Below are positions 6,162 through 6,521 of a DNA stretch of 6,521 nt, in pieces. The position numbers and the translations under genes are program-made. This DNA is from Candidatus Neomicrothrix sp. UBA2110 (GTDB lineage: Bacteria > Actinomycetota > Acidimicrobiia > Acidimicrobiales > Poriferisodalaceae). The DNA lies in assembly GCA_002331465.1 (NCBI GenBank), contig DCYM01000095.1, positions 1 to 6,521 on the forward strand, read 5' to 3'. Positions within the stretch are counted from its first letter, which is position 1. Each line of letters opens with the position of its first letter. The notes beneath the pieces were generated by a model. The model had not been told where the DNA came from, ran no database searches, and was given only the letters and a program-made list of their open reading frames with translations.

Positions 6162-6521
6162 TTAAAGTTCCGGTAATCGGGGCCCCGGGATCCGCAGGTC
6201 TTCTCTGCGTCGGGTGATTCCTGTGTTATCGAGAATCGCGCAAATTGGAAGCGCGAATTTTCGGGTGGTCCCCAATGCGTCGCGAATTTCGGCAACAGTT
6301 ACACCGGCGGGCTTCTGTTGTAGGAGTTGTGCAACCACTGTCGCGGCTTGTTCGATAGAAGACGCCGCGAATAACACGCCATCGCTTTGGATCACCAGTC
6401 CGCGTTGAACCAAACCTCTGATTTCTTCCCGAGATGGTTCGGTCGGTTGTACTGGTGCAAATGGAGCCGCCTCGAGTTCCGCCACGAGCGGATGGTTTAT
6501 CAATACGTCTTCTTGGTCTAG
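6162..6521 (-). CDS. selB: Selenocysteine-specific elongation factor SelB, C-terminal fragment (5' part beyond window)
   Basis: The frame is open to the right edge and ends in TAA at 6162, giving 119 residues of the C-terminus. It matches what I know of the last winged-helix repeats of SelB, which bind the SECIS stem-loop in selenoprotein mRNA. Visible features are INHPLVAELEAAPFAP, EIRGLVQRGLVIQSDGV, GVTVAEIRDALGTTRKFALP and ITRRREDLRIPGPRLP. The LGT(T/S)R+(F/Y)ALP...D-x2-G-x-TRR pattern is typical of actinobacterial SelB ends. The GTPase and EF-Tu-like domains should lie to the right, outside the window. A TTG at 6503 is internal and is not a plausible start. No selA, selC or selD is in the window. 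The identification rests on family memory, not a search. Confidence 0.87.
   Translation of the reverse strand, partial: LDQEDVLINHPLVAELEAAPFAPVQPTEPSREEIRGLVQRGLVIQSDGVLFAASSIEQAATVVAQLLQQKPAGVTVAEIRDALGTTRKFALPICAILDNTGITRRREDLRIPGPRLPEL

Overview
The window reads as a piece of an actinobacterial chromosome of middling GC (roughly 50-55 % by eye, not counted). The strongest marker is a complete WhiB-family iron-sulfur regulator, a family essentially confined to Actinobacteria and their phages. The moderate GC, the short orphan receiver protein, the NfeD-type membrane protein and a SelB fragment would suit a member of Acidimicrobiia or a related low-to-mid GC actinobacterium, but that placement is inference.

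Layout, left to right. Positions 1-3552, all on the minus strand, hold an apparent metabolic cluster. In transcription order it is a 14-helix MFS exporter of the DHA2 type (TTG start at 3552), a short-chain dehydrogenase/reductase (GTG start at 2041 with a strong ribosome binding site), and a class I adenylate-forming acyl-CoA synthetase (ATG at 1319). The synthetase follows the SDR by 8 bases and runs off the left edge without its C-terminal part. Immediately upstream, also on the minus strand, is tRNA-Pro(CGG) at 3592-3668 with an encoded CCA. Its 3' end lies only 39 bases from the exporter start.

Positions 3746-4252 (minus) encode a stand-alone receiver-domain protein with an acidic, probably disordered tail. 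It is transcribed divergently from an NfeD/ClpP-class membrane protein at 4373-5743 (plus). That protein has a signal peptide, a ClpP-like domain whose usual nucleophile position appears to be Gly, about five membrane helices and a C-terminal OB-fold NfeD domain. Next on the plus strand is whiB (5855-6127), with its own good-looking promoter and ribosome binding site. Facing it from the right edge is the 3' end of selB (6162-6521, minus), the selenocysteine-specific elongation factor, which implies that the organism decodes UGA as selenocysteine.

How the genes may work together. The SDR and acyl-CoA synthetase are tightly spaced and probably co-translated, which suggests modification of a carboxylic-acid substrate or its CoA thioester, with the exporter moving a related compound. 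The substrate cannot be read from the sequence. The right half (receiver, NfeD, WhiB, SelB) looks like ordinary chromosomal housekeeping and regulatory content. The best leads for anything unusual are the apparently protease-dead NfeD, the receiver protein lacking its switch Thr/Ser, and the placement of the metabolic cluster directly behind a tRNA 3' end, a common integration point. I see no CRISPR array, insertion sequence, phage gene or clear novel defence system.
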